Source of the DNA: Microbacterium hydrocarbonoxydans
Lineage (GTDB): Bacteria; Actinomycetota; Actinomycetes; Actinomycetales; Microbacteriaceae
Length of the DNA: 64,000 bases
Assembly (NCBI RefSeq): GCF_011752045.1
Contig: NZ_JAAKXW010000002.1
Coordinates: 372,001 to 436,000, forward strand
Direction: 5' to 3'
The position numbers and the translations under genes were made by a program. Shown here one piece after another: positions 49,876-58,422 of this stretch. Numbering within the stretch: position 1 is the first letter of the stretch; each line of letters starts with the position of its first letter. Under the pieces are notes generated by a model, which worked only from the letters and a program-made list of their open reading frames with translations, was not told the origin of the DNA and searched no databases.

Positions 49876-49965
49876 GCGATGGATGTCGTGAGGAAGACAT
49901 GCCCTCGCTCGCCTTCGGCGTGCTCCCGCCAGACCCGGTGCCAGCTTCCCCACGACATCCATCGC
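49876..49965. repeat. Large inverted repeat with 15-bp perfect arms
   Basis: GCGATGGATGTCGTG (49876-49890) and CACGACATCCATCGC (49951-49965), extended inward by AGGAAG/CTTCCC. The loop is about 54 bases. It lies in the 330-bp gap 49770-50099, which otherwise holds a short direct repeat (TGTGGG-CGCTGCGC, twice), one copy of the dispersed GTTGAGCGAGCG repeat and no gene. Confidence 0.75.
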
Positions 49966-50008
49966 TCCACTCTGAACCCGAGCACCCATCCGGTCGCTCG
50001 GTCGTTGA

Positions 50009-50059
50009 GTGAGCGCCCACCCGCTCGTTGAGCGAGCGGAGCGAGACGAAACGCCCCTT
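50009..50059 (+). repeat. Dispersed repeat, copy left of the DUF222/HNH gene
   Basis: Short partial copy (CGTTGAGTGAGCG) then a full copy GTTGAGCGAGCGGAGCG...GAAACGCCCCTT (50027-50059). It is the reverse complement of the copy at 51778-51809 with few mismatches, so the DUF222/HNH gene is bracketed by inverted repeats of about 32 bp. Confidence 0.8.
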
Positions 50060-50099
50060 CCGGAGCACGACACGTACGCGCGGATAGTGCAGATGCTGT

Positions 50100-51686
50100 T
50101 CAGGTACGCAACACCGGCCGCCGCGCTGACTTCAGGGGAAGGGAATGTCTCGGGGTGCGCCATCGCTGTTGCGGGTCCCACCACTCCGGACCGCGGATCT
50201 GCGGGACCCCGCCGTTCATCCGGATCTCCCACCCGGAATGCTCCAGGGAGCGGTGATGCCACCAGCACAACGGCACCCCGTTATCGGTATGGGTCGGACC
50301 GCCCTTCGCGTGCTCGTGGACGTGATGGATCTCACACCACGACGCGGGGACATGACAGCCGGGGATCAGGCACTCCCGATCGCGGGCGACGATCGCCCGC
50401 CGCTGATGCACCGTGAACACCCGATCGGTGGTCGAGATCCCGATGATCCGGCCCTCGTCGAACAGCACCCGCTGAACCGCACCCGTACACGCCGTGTGCG
50501 TGGCGACGCCGAGCGAGACGGGGGTGTCGGCGCCGGGGATCGTCGCCCAGCCCGTCCCGGTGGCGAGGTCCTTCGCTTCCACATGCACCACCAGCGTCGG
50601 CGCAGCACCACCCAGGGACGGCATCTCCTCGTGGCGCGCGGCGATCCCCAGCACGGCGGCGAGAGCGTCGTGGCGCTTCTGCCCGGGCGTGCGGGAATCG
50701 ATCAGGTTCCGCGGATCGATATTGAACCTGTCCTCCCCCTCACCACCATCGGGGTCGGGGCCATCGGGGTCAGTGTCGAACTCATCCTCGGCGGGCTCGA
50801 ACCGCACCCCAGGAGCGGGAGCGCCGCCGACCTTCGGATTGTTGTACGCGTCGGCGATCAGCTGCCACGCCGCAGCGACCTCCGGAGTCAGATTCCCGCG
50901 CACCGGATGCACCCCATTGCGCAACCGGCCCACCGTGAAGCAGCGACGCGCTTGCGCCTCCTGATCCGAGGGCTCTGCCCCATCCGGATCCAACCCCACC
51001 GCAAGAGCACTCGCGAACATCTTCAAGTCCTCCGCGGATGCCCGCGGACCCCGACCGGGCGCATCGCCGTCCGTGCCTGCAGCCGTATCGTCCTCGACAC
51101 CCGCATCCGGACGCCCCTCGCCCGCATCGACATCCTGGCCAGCCCCAGCCTCCACCGCGGCCCCTGTGTCCGCATCCGCATCCGCGTCCACATCCGGGAG
51201 GTTCTCACCGCGCGCGAACGCCGCGAGGTTCGCGTCCGCCCACAACCGCTCCTCGAGCGAGATCCGATCCCGCGCGCGCTCCAACGGGCCCACCGCCGCC
51301 AGCAGACCGGTCACGCCGACGGCACCGTCCAGCAGTGCTTCGCGCATCGCGGGCCAGCGGGCCGGCATCCGCTCCCCCGACACCAGACTCACCTCCCGCG
51401 CCGCCGCGTCCGCAGCGCGGATGATCCTCCCTGCCGTCGGCGCATCGACCAGGGTGGCGCGGCGGAGGAGTTCGTTCATGCCGCGGCATCCGAATCGGTG
51501 ACCGAACTCCACATCCGCCGTCGCCACCGCCTCCACGATGCCGGCATCCGCCAGCCGGGAGACCTCACCGAGGCCGACGAGTAGCGCCGCGCGGTCGGCA
51601 TCCGACAACCCGGCGACCGTGTCGCCGGACAGCAGCTCGCGCAGGTCGGAAGCGACCTGAGCGACGGTGTCGGCGGGGCTGTTCAT
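50100..51686 (-). CDS. DUF222/HNH endonuclease, 13E12 repeat family
   Basis: 528 residues. DUF222 occupies the N-terminal 300 (DLRELLSGDTVAGLSDADRAALLVGL in parts, RFGCRGMNELLRR, ARCWP-like RMPARWPAMREAL), interrupted by an acidic low-complexity stretch near 165-210 (DVDADADADTG). The HNH domain is C-terminal: RDRECLIPGCHVPASWCEIHHVHEHAKGG and NGVPLCWWHHRSLEH in parts, with Cys pair, catalytic HH and final His. M. tuberculosis 13E12/REP genes belong to this multicopy family. The start is uncertain (51686, or ATG 51694/51716). Inverted dispersed repeats lie on both sides. Confidence 0.85.
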   Translation of the reverse strand: MNSPADTVAQVASDLRELLSGDTVAGLSDADRAALLVGLGEVSRLADAGIVEAVATADVEFGHRFGCRGMNELLRRATLVDAPTAGRIIRAADAAAREVSLVSGERMPARWPAMREALLDGAVGVTGLLAAVGPLERARDRISLEERLWADANLAAFARGENLPDVDADADADTGAAVEAGAGQDVDAGEGRPDAGVEDDTAAGTDGDAPGRGPRASAEDLKMFASALAVGLDPDGAEPSDQEAQARRCFTVGRLRNGVHPVRGNLTPEVAAAWQLIADAYNNPKVGGAPAPGVRFEPAEDEFDTDPDGPDPDGGEGEDRFNIDPRNLIDSRTPGQKRHDALAAVLGIAARHEEMPSLGGAAPTLVVHVEAKDLATGTGWATIPGADTPVSLGVATHTACTGAVQRVLFDEGRIIGISTTDRVFTVHQRRAIVARDRECLIPGCHVPASWCEIHHVHEHAKGGPTHTDNGVPLCWWHHRSLEHSGWEIRMNGGVPQIRGPEWWDPQQRWRTPRHSLPLKSARRPVLRT

Positions 51687-51777
51687 ACCTCCCATTGAAC
51701 ACGGGGCCACCGACATTGTGAGGCCGGTTTCCCCAGATCGGAGAAACTTTTCGACCGAATCTCGAGTCGTGCTCGGA

Positions 51778-51884
51778 AAGGGCGTTTCGACTCGCTCCGC
51801 TCGCTCAACGACCGGTGGACTCGCGCTCGCTCAACGACCGCGGGGCAGGGCACAGGCGTTTCGACTCGCTCACTCGACGACCGC
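51778..51884 (-). repeat. Dispersed repeat, copies right of the DUF222/HNH gene
   Basis: Three copies in reverse orientation: full AAGGGCGTTTCGACTCGC...CTCAACGACC (51778-51812), a short CGCTCGCTCAACGACCG (51824-51840) and a third GCGTTTCGACTCGCTCACTCGACGACCG (51855-51882). Their density suggests repeated insertion or slippage at the edge of the HNH unit. Confidence 0.75.
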
Positions 51885-51914
51885 GGACGGAAGCCCTCGT
51901 CCACCGGGCGGGGA

Positions 51915-52325
51915 TCACTCCAGCCCGCGCTCCGCGAGCCAGGCCTTCGCGGCGGTGCGGGGTGCGCGCAGGAGCCATGCGTCGGCGATCACCTCGGCGA
52001 GCCGGTCGCGGTCGATCGCGTCGAGGCGCACGAGCAGCGCGGGGTAGCCGTCGAAGTGCGGGATCGTGAACAGCCAATCCGGCTCCGCGAGAAGGAGGGC
52101 CTCCTTCTCCTCGAGCGAGCCGACGCGCACGCCCAGAACCTCCCCCGACGGCCAGCTCCGGCCGACGTCGGCGAGCTGGCGCAGGTCGGCTCCGGTCGGA
52201 CCGCGCAGCCACGCGATCTGCCCGCCCTTCAGGCGCCACGCGGCCGCGCCGGTGTGCCCGCCCATGACCTCGGTCACCCCGGGCAGCGCCAGCGCGATCT
52301 CGCGCACGTCGTCGACGGTCGCCAC
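51915..52325 (-). CDS. MmcQ/YjbR-family protein
   Basis: 136-residue protein of the YjbR (CyaY-like fold) DNA-binding family. ATVDDVREIALALPGVTEV at the N-terminus, AAWRLKGGQIAWLRG, EPDWLFTIPHFDGYPALLVRLDAID in parts, and AWLLRAPRTAAKAWLAERG at the end match the family's known layout of small strand-rich domain plus terminal helix. GTG 52325 is chosen where similarity begins; the upstream frame is GC-rich noise. Role unknown. Confidence 0.8.
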   Translation of the reverse strand: MATVDDVREIALALPGVTEVMGGHTGAAAWRLKGGQIAWLRGPTGADLRQLADVGRSWPSGEVLGVRVGSLEEKEALLLAEPDWLFTIPHFDGYPALLVRLDAIDRDRLAEVIADAWLLRAPRTAAKAWLAERGLE

Positions 52326-52476
52326 CGCACCATCGTCCTCCCGCGCGTGCGCCCTCGCAACGCCACACGCACGAACGGCATCCGCACCTCGCACGCGCAG
52401 CCCCGCCACCGGCACGCGCAGCATCCGCCGCCCGGGAGGCGGAGCCGAGGGGCGGAGCCGAGGGGCGGGCGTCGCC

Positions 52477-52562
52477 GTGCGAGAAGTCGGAGTTCCGGAG
52501 GGACACGCCGCCCGACGTGCCCGGCGCCGCGCATGTCGCGCGGAAACTCCGACTTCTCGCAC
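52477..52562. repeat. Perfect 18-bp inverted phrase repeat
   Basis: GTGCGAGAAGTCGGAGTT (52477-52494) and AACTCCGACTTCTCGCAC (52545-52562), loop 50 bases, 15 bases beyond the GH38 stop. Probably a terminator-like element for the mannosidase gene. The remaining part of the gap 52326-52577 is repetitive GC-rich sequence without a gene. Confidence 0.75.
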
Positions 52563-52577
52563 CCGCCGGGGCGGCGA

Positions 52578-55571
52578 TCAGCGCACGATGCGCAGCGTCC
52601 GCACCTCGAACGGGCGCAGCCGCAGCTCGCCGCCGGTGCGCGGCGACTCCAGCTCGTCCTCGATGAGAGAGACCTCGCGCACCTCCCGGTGCTCGAACCC
52701 GACCGACAGCGCCCCCGTCGCGCGACGGCCGAGCGACTCGTACACCCGCACGATCACGTCTCCGGAGGCGTCGTCGGCGAGCTTCACGCCCGAGACCACG
52801 ATGCCCTCGCCCGCAACCGAGACCAGCGGCTCGACCTCCCGCGCACCGCGCACGAGCGTCGCCGGCGAGTTCAGCCGGATGCCCTCGGCGGTCGCGATGC
52901 CGGCATCCGCGCCGATCACGAGACCGACGGTGATCTCGTGCCTGCCGTGGTCGGTGTCGGGGTCGGGGAAGCGCGGCGCGCGCAGCAGCGACAGCCGCAC
53001 GGTCGTCGTCACGGCGTCGCCGTCGACCTCTCGCGTGGTGTCGTAGCCGTAGATGGAGTCGTTCACGAGGGCGACACCGAAGTCCTGCTCGCGCACCAGC
53101 ACGAAGCGGTGCATCGAGGTCTCGAACTTCGCCGCCTCCCAGCTCGTGTTCGTGTGCGTGACGCGCGCCTGATAGCCGAACTGCGTCTCGGCCTCGGTGT
53201 GCGCGGCCTGCGCGTCGAGCGGGAAGGCGAGCTTGAGCAGCTTCTCGGTCTCGTGCCAGTCGATGTCGTTCCGCAGCAGGACGGTCCGTGAATCCGGAGC
53301 GAGGGTGATCGTCTGCACGAGGGTCGACTCCGAGAACGCCCGGGTCACCGTCACGGTCGCGACCCCGTCGACGACGGATGCCGAGAGCTCGGAGACCTGC
53401 GTGAGGTCGTCCACGCGGTTGCGGTAGTACCGGTCGATGTCCCAGGCGTCCCACATGTTCGGGAAGTCCTGGTGCAGCTGGAAGAGGTTCGCCGCCTTCC
53501 CCGCCGCGACGGCCTCGCGGCCGGTGGCCTTGTCGACGGCCGACACGATCAGCCCCTCGGCCGAGATCAGCACCGACACGAGATCGTTCTCCAGGCGGTG
53601 GCCCCCGGCCTCCTCGGCGAGGGAGACGGATGCCGTCGTCGGCGCCTCTGCGAAAGCGGCGCCCAGCGCGCGTCCGCCGCCGACGGAGGTGGGGTCGAAC
53701 ACGAGCTCGCGCTCGCCCTCTCCCGCGAGCGAGCGGCGGGCGGCGTCGGCGAGCCCGCGAGCATCCGCCAGCACTCCCGAGAGCACCTCGACGGCCTCGC
53801 GGTGCACCCAGGCGATCGAGGTGCCAGGGAGGATGTCGTGGAACTCGTGCAGCAGCACGGTCTGCCACAGCCGGTCGAGGTCGGCCTGCGGGTACGCGGC
53901 GCCGGTGCGCACGGCATCCGTCGCCGCCCACAGCTCGGCCTCGACCAGGGCGTGCTCGGCCCAGCGGTGCAGGGCCTTCGTGGCGTGCTGGCTGGTGAGG
54001 GTTCCGCGGTGCAGCTCGAGGTAGAGCTCGCCGACCCAGACCGCCGGATGCGGCAGCTCCGCGCGCGCCTTCTCGAAGAAGGAGTCGGGATGCTCCCACT
54101 CGACCCGAGCGCTGCCCTCGAGATCGGCAAGGCGCGCGGCCTTGCCTGCCATCTCGCGGGTGGTGCCGCCGCCGCCGTCGCCCCAGCCGACCGGGGCGAT
54201 CGAACGCGAGGTGACCCGGTTCTCCTTGAACTGGCGGGAGGCCTTGGCCACCTCCATGCCGCTCAGCTGCGAGTTGTAGGTGTCCATCGACGGGAAGTGC
54301 GTGAACATCTGCGAGCCGTCGATGCCCTCCCACAGGAAGGTGTGGTGCGGGAAGACGTTCTGCTGGTTCCAGGAGATCTTCTGCGTGAAGAACCACTCGA
54401 ACCCGGCGCGGCGCATGAGCTGCGGCAGCGCGGGTGAGTAGCCGAAGCTGTCGGGCAGCCAGACGCCCCTCGAGCGGATGCCGAACTCGCGCTCGAAGAA
54501 GCGCTGGCCGTACTGGAACTGGCGCACCAGGGATTCGCCGGAGGGCATCACCGTGTCGGACTCGACCCACATGCCGCCGAGCGGCAGGAAGCGCCCGTCG
54601 GACACGGCCGCCTTCACCCGCGCGTACACCTCGGGACGGTGCTCCTTGAGCCAGGCATACTGCTGGGCGCTGGACATGCCGTACTGGAAGTCCGGCTGCT
54701 CCTCGATGAGCGTCGTCATCGAGGACGTGGTGCGGGCGACCTTGCGGATCGTCTCGCGCACCGGCCACAGCCAGGCGGAGTCGATGTGCGCGTGGCCGAT
54801 GGCCGAGATCCGGTGGGCGCTGGCCTCGGCCGGCGCGGCGAGCACCTCGGCGAGCCGGGCGCGGGCGTCGGATGCCGTCTCGGCGATGCGCTGCAGGTCG
54901 AGCACGTCGAGGGCGTCGTCCATGGCCTGCAGGATGCGCATGCGCCGCGGCGAGGTCGCCGGCAGCTCGGCCTGCAGCTCGAAGAGCACATCGAGGTCGA
55001 GGGAGAGCTCGAACACCTCCTGCTCGAAGACCGCGAGGTCGATCCGGCGGGTGCGGTACAGCGGCTCGGGCGAGGAGGTGCGGATGTCGCCCTCCTGGGT
55101 GGGCAGGAAGGGGTGATAGTCGAGCAGCACCGGGTTGGCCGCGGCCTCGAGGTACAGCTCCACGGGCTCGTCGCCCTGTGCGACCTCGGCGATCGGCAGC
55201 CACTGGTTGCGCGGGTTGATGCTCTTCACCGGGGTGAGGTCGGGGCGGTAGACGAGGGCCTCGCACTGGAACCCGGGCATGTTGATGTCGAAGCCGAGGT
55301 CGATCACGGCCTCGACGCGGCGACCGGCCCACTCGGCCGGGACCTGGCCGGTGAGCTTGAACCAGGTCGTCGACCAGGCCGGCCCCCACATGCTCGGCAC
55401 GGCGGTGGGGGCGAACTCGAGGGCGAGTCCCTCGGCGGGCGTGATCGGCTCGCCGGGGAGCTCGTTCACCTCGACCGTCAGCGGCACCGAAGCCGAGTGG
55501 ATGGCCGGGCGGATGCGCTCGTCGAGGACGCGCTTGACGCGGCCGACGGTGAGCGAGGTGTCGTCATGCAT
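52578..55571 (-). CDS. GH38 alpha-mannosidase
   Basis: Zinc-dependent alpha-mannosidase of 997 residues, Ams1/MngB-like. Zinc site ISAIGHAHIDSAWLWPVRET near 265 (HxD), nucleophile Asp in VWLPDSFGYSPALPQ near 375, further zinc His in HEFHDILPGTSI near 590. The C-terminal beta domains end in LRPFEVRTLRI. No signal peptide, so mannose is probably trimmed from imported glycan in the cytoplasm. It is separated from the GH20 gene by 108 bp and has its own AT-rich promoter region with a LacI-type palindrome. Confidence 0.95.
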   Translation of the reverse strand: MHDDTSLTVGRVKRVLDERIRPAIHSASVPLTVEVNELPGEPITPAEGLALEFAPTAVPSMWGPAWSTTWFKLTGQVPAEWAGRRVEAVIDLGFDINMPGFQCEALVYRPDLTPVKSINPRNQWLPIAEVAQGDEPVELYLEAAANPVLLDYHPFLPTQEGDIRTSSPEPLYRTRRIDLAVFEQEVFELSLDLDVLFELQAELPATSPRRMRILQAMDDALDVLDLQRIAETASDARARLAEVLAAPAEASAHRISAIGHAHIDSAWLWPVRETIRKVARTTSSMTTLIEEQPDFQYGMSSAQQYAWLKEHRPEVYARVKAAVSDGRFLPLGGMWVESDTVMPSGESLVRQFQYGQRFFEREFGIRSRGVWLPDSFGYSPALPQLMRRAGFEWFFTQKISWNQQNVFPHHTFLWEGIDGSQMFTHFPSMDTYNSQLSGMEVAKASRQFKENRVTSRSIAPVGWGDGGGGTTREMAGKAARLADLEGSARVEWEHPDSFFEKARAELPHPAVWVGELYLELHRGTLTSQHATKALHRWAEHALVEAELWAATDAVRTGAAYPQADLDRLWQTVLLHEFHDILPGTSIAWVHREAVEVLSGVLADARGLADAARRSLAGEGERELVFDPTSVGGGRALGAAFAEAPTTASVSLAEEAGGHRLENDLVSVLISAEGLIVSAVDKATGREAVAAGKAANLFQLHQDFPNMWDAWDIDRYYRNRVDDLTQVSELSASVVDGVATVTVTRAFSESTLVQTITLAPDSRTVLLRNDIDWHETEKLLKLAFPLDAQAAHTEAETQFGYQARVTHTNTSWEAAKFETSMHRFVLVREQDFGVALVNDSIYGYDTTREVDGDAVTTTVRLSLLRAPRFPDPDTDHGRHEITVGLVIGADAGIATAEGIRLNSPATLVRGAREVEPLVSVAGEGIVVSGVKLADDASGDVIVRVYESLGRRATGALSVGFEHREVREVSLIEDELESPRTGGELRLRPFEVRTLRIVR

Positions 55572-55621
55572 GAGGTCGTGTCTCCGTTTTTGACGGGCGG
55601 GGGATTTACTCAGGCTAATTT

Positions 55622-55637
55622 ACTAAATCGCTCTAGT
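55622..55637. promoter_or_regulatory. LacI-type operator candidate upstream of GH38
   Basis: ACTAAATCGCTCTAGT, a near-palindrome around central CG, inside an AT-rich stretch between the GH20 stop and the GH38 start. The form resembles operators of sugar-sensing LacI/GalR regulators. No LacI gene is in the window; it may be beyond the right edge. Confidence 0.45.
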
Positions 55638-55679
55638 GACCCTGATCTCCCGAGCCTAGTGATCGCGACGCCCTCGACG

Positions 55680-57173
55680 CTACCGGCGCGCTCGCCCGAC
55701 TTCGGTTGCGACACCGATCAGCGCGTCGATCTCACAGAACTCCTGATGCGACAGCAGTGTTCCGGCATTCCAGGCTCGCTCGACCATCGCACGCATCGGC
55801 GAACGGATGCCCTCGGCGACCTGCTCCGGCGTCTGCGCCTCAGGCCGGTCCGACCAGATCGCGAAGGCGCATCCGACCAGCGGAGCGGGATAGGGAGCCG
55901 CCAGCTCCTGTCGCACGGTGGCCTGCCCGCCCTCGCCCCAGAGCCGGGGGAACAGGCCCGGATGCCAGTCCGCCGCCCAGATCCGCTCCGCGGTCGGGTA
56001 GCGGTAGCCCGCGTTCTCCCCCAGCACGTAGTAGAGGAGATCGTCGTTCAGGTTGACGAGTCGATGTCCGGCCGTCAGGGCCTCCGACACCGGCCGCATC
56101 GCGGCGTGCCAGTTGGTCCACCACGTCAGCACCACCTCCGGGTCCAGCGGCACGACCGCACCGCGCAGCATCCCGTCGTTCCACGCCCGCGCCTGGAGAC
56201 CCCGGCCGCCCAGGTGCCGCGCGATCTCGTTCACGAACGCGGCGAGCAGATCGAACCCGGTGCCGTCGGGGCCGTATCGGGCCCGCGCCGCGTCGGTCAG
56301 CGCGGGGTAGTCCTCGATGCGCTCGAACGCGACGAACTCGTCTCCGCCGAGATTCCACTTCGTGCTGTGCGGGAAGACCGGCGCCATGTCGTCGATCAGC
56401 CCCCTCGCGAAGGCGATCGCCTCGTCACGCGTGATGTCGAGCGCGTGCGCGGTGTCGACGGCGCCTCCCGAGACGGCGTCGACGCCCGGTGGCAGCCTCA
56501 GCTCCGGATGCGCGGACAGCACCCGCCGAAGATGCCCCGGCATGTCGAGCGACGGGACCACGTCGACGTGCAGGTCGTGCGCGACCTCGACGATCCGGCC
56601 GGCCTCCTCCCGGGTGATGTGGTCGGCCGAGACGACCTCGGGGAACGTCTCGGACGCCAGGCGGAACCCCTCGTTCTCGGAGAAGTGCCACTGGAAGACG
56701 TTGATGCCGACGTCGGCGGCGGCGTGCAGCATCCCGACGATCCAGTCCGCCGGGAAGTGCTTGCGCGCGGCGTCGAGGTGGAGCCCGCGCTCGGCGACGG
56801 CGGGAGCCGATTCGACCCGGCCGCACGGCACGAAACCCTGCGCACGGAGGTTGTGCAGCAGCTGCCGCGTGGCCCGGAAGCTGCCCGCCGCATCCCCCGC
56901 CCTCACCTCGACGTCCTCGCCGATCTCGATCGCGAACGCCTCCGGAGACGAGCCTGAGCGCCGCAGCCGGACGACCGCGCGATCGCCGCGAGGGATGCCG
57001 AGGGCGGCGAGCTCCTCCTCGAGCCGCACCGCCTCACCCTCGAGGGCCGGCTCCTCAGCGAAGACCCGTACGGACGACGGCATCCATCTCCCGCCCGCGG
57101 GCGCGAACGAGGACGGCTGCGGGATCGCGAGCCAGCGCTCCCCCGCAGCCGTCCGCATGTCGTGCTCTGGCAC
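55680..57173 (-). CDS. GH20 beta-N-acetylhexosaminidase
   Basis: Releases terminal beta-GlcNAc/GalNAc by substrate-assisted catalysis; 497 residues. N-terminal GH20b-like domain (about 10-125), then the barrel with RGLHLDAARKHFPADWI, FQWHFSENEGFRL, the catalytic pair in KWNLGGDEFV near 290 and WTNWHAAMRPV. No signal peptide is visible, so it is likely cytoplasmic. GTG 57173; ATG 57158 is possible. It follows the Endo-H type gene after nine bases in the same operon. Confidence 0.92.
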   Translation of the reverse strand: MPEHDMRTAAGERWLAIPQPSSFAPAGGRWMPSSVRVFAEEPALEGEAVRLEEELAALGIPRGDRAVVRLRRSGSSPEAFAIEIGEDVEVRAGDAAGSFRATRQLLHNLRAQGFVPCGRVESAPAVAERGLHLDAARKHFPADWIVGMLHAAADVGINVFQWHFSENEGFRLASETFPEVVSADHITREEAGRIVEVAHDLHVDVVPSLDMPGHLRRVLSAHPELRLPPGVDAVSGGAVDTAHALDITRDEAIAFARGLIDDMAPVFPHSTKWNLGGDEFVAFERIEDYPALTDAARARYGPDGTGFDLLAAFVNEIARHLGGRGLQARAWNDGMLRGAVVPLDPEVVLTWWTNWHAAMRPVSEALTAGHRLVNLNDDLLYYVLGENAGYRYPTAERIWAADWHPGLFPRLWGEGGQATVRQELAAPYPAPLVGCAFAIWSDRPEAQTPEQVAEGIRSPMRAMVERAWNAGTLLSHQEFCEIDALIGVATEVGRARR

Positions 57174-57182
57174 AGCGCCAGG

Positions 57183-58400
57183 TCAGCCGCAGTCCGGCAC
57201 GGTGTACACGGCGTCGATCGCGCTCGCGCCGTCGGGGCCGCCGAGGCTCACCCGCACCGCGCCGTCGGCGATCGCGTCGCCCTTCGCCCGGTGCACGGCC
57301 ACCGCGTCCTCGCCGGCGGCGATGCCGGTGAGCACTCGGTTGCCCAGCGACGACACGACCTCGGCATCCACGGACACTCCGCCGGCGTTCGCCACGCGGA
57401 CCTTGAGCTTCACATCGTCGCCCGCGCAGGTCGCGGTCGCGTCGACGTCCACGTCGTACCAGGGCGCCCGGTAGGCGGTGCGCAGGCCCGTGAGCGGCTC
57501 AGTGATCGACGACAGGTACCCGGAGTGGTCGCCGGCGGTGAGGTTGTACGTGACGATCGCCCCGTAGCCCTCGTCGGCGGTGCGCTGCGCGAAGGCCGCC
57601 GCAGTGCCTTGGCTCGTCGCGGTGAGGTTGATCGCTCCCGGGGCCAGCCGCGAAGCGTCCATGCCCGCGGTCTCCGGGACCCACCAGTAGCCGTACCAGG
57701 GGTTCCAGGCGTAGTCGAGCAGGTCGCCGGCCCGGATGCCGTCGTACTCGGTGGCCTCCGCCGCCTCGCCGATCTTGTAGAAGGTGAGGAGCTTGTCGTC
57801 GCCGAGTCGTTCGCGGAGCTCCTCGACGAGGTACACGAACGAGTACTCGTTCGCCGGTCCTGTGCCGTTCTCGCCGTACTTCGACCACTCGTCGTCGAAG
57901 TCGACGCCGTCGAGGCCGTACTGCTCGACGACCGCGGCCAGCTCGTCGGCGAACGCCGCGGCGGCCTCCCTGGTCGGGAAGTTCGCGATGCCGGCCCCCT
58001 GGTGGTTGCCGAGGACGGACAGCAGCACCTTCGTGCCGCGCTCCTGCAGCGGACGGATCTGGTTCTCGGCATCCTGCAGCGTCTCGGTGACCCGCTCGTT
58101 CAGGTGCAGGTACGCGCTCTGGGCGGCGGTGTCGTAGTTGATGTTCGCCGCGAAGATGATCGCGATGTCGAAGGCGGGACGCTGGGTGCCTTCGAGCGAG
58201 TAGTCGGCGACGTTCGCCATGTCGTTGCTGTTGACCTCGACGTACACGACGCGCTTCGGGTCGTCATCCGGGTTCGGGGGCGCAGTCTGGGCGGATGCCG
58301 TGGCCGGCACCCCCAGTCCCGCGACGGCCAGGCAGGCCGCCGCGAAGGCCGTCCATCGTGCACGGCGTCGGCTGTGACGCTTCTCGTTCGAATCGATCAT
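57183..58400 (-). CDS. Secreted GH18 endo-beta-N-acetylglucosaminidase, Endo-H type
   Basis: Cuts the chitobiose core of high-mannose N-glycans (EC 3.2.1.96). 405 residues. Signal peptide: RRRAR, a hydrophobic stretch (WTAFAAACLAVAGLGVPATASA) and a likely cut near ASAQ. The catalytic module closely follows Streptomyces Endo H: VYVEVNSNDMANVADYSLEG, AFDIAIIFAANINYDT, KVLLSVLGNHQGAGIANFP and the active site GLDGVDFDDEW. A C-terminal extension of about 85 residues with a Cys pair is an immunoglobulin-like module not present in Endo H. The only clearly exported hydrolase of the locus. Confidence 0.95.
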   Translation of the reverse strand: MIDSNEKRHSRRRARWTAFAAACLAVAGLGVPATASAQTAPPNPDDDPKRVVYVEVNSNDMANVADYSLEGTQRPAFDIAIIFAANINYDTAAQSAYLHLNERVTETLQDAENQIRPLQERGTKVLLSVLGNHQGAGIANFPTREAAAAFADELAAVVEQYGLDGVDFDDEWSKYGENGTGPANEYSFVYLVEELRERLGDDKLLTFYKIGEAAEATEYDGIRAGDLLDYAWNPWYGYWWVPETAGMDASRLAPGAINLTATSQGTAAAFAQRTADEGYGAIVTYNLTAGDHSGYLSSITEPLTGLRTAYRAPWYDVDVDATATCAGDDVKLKVRVANAGGVSVDAEVVSSLGNRVLTGIAAGEDAVAVHRAKGDAIADGAVRVSLGGPDGASAIDAVYTVPDCG

Positions 58401-58422
58401 GAACCTCGTACCTCTCTCTGCG

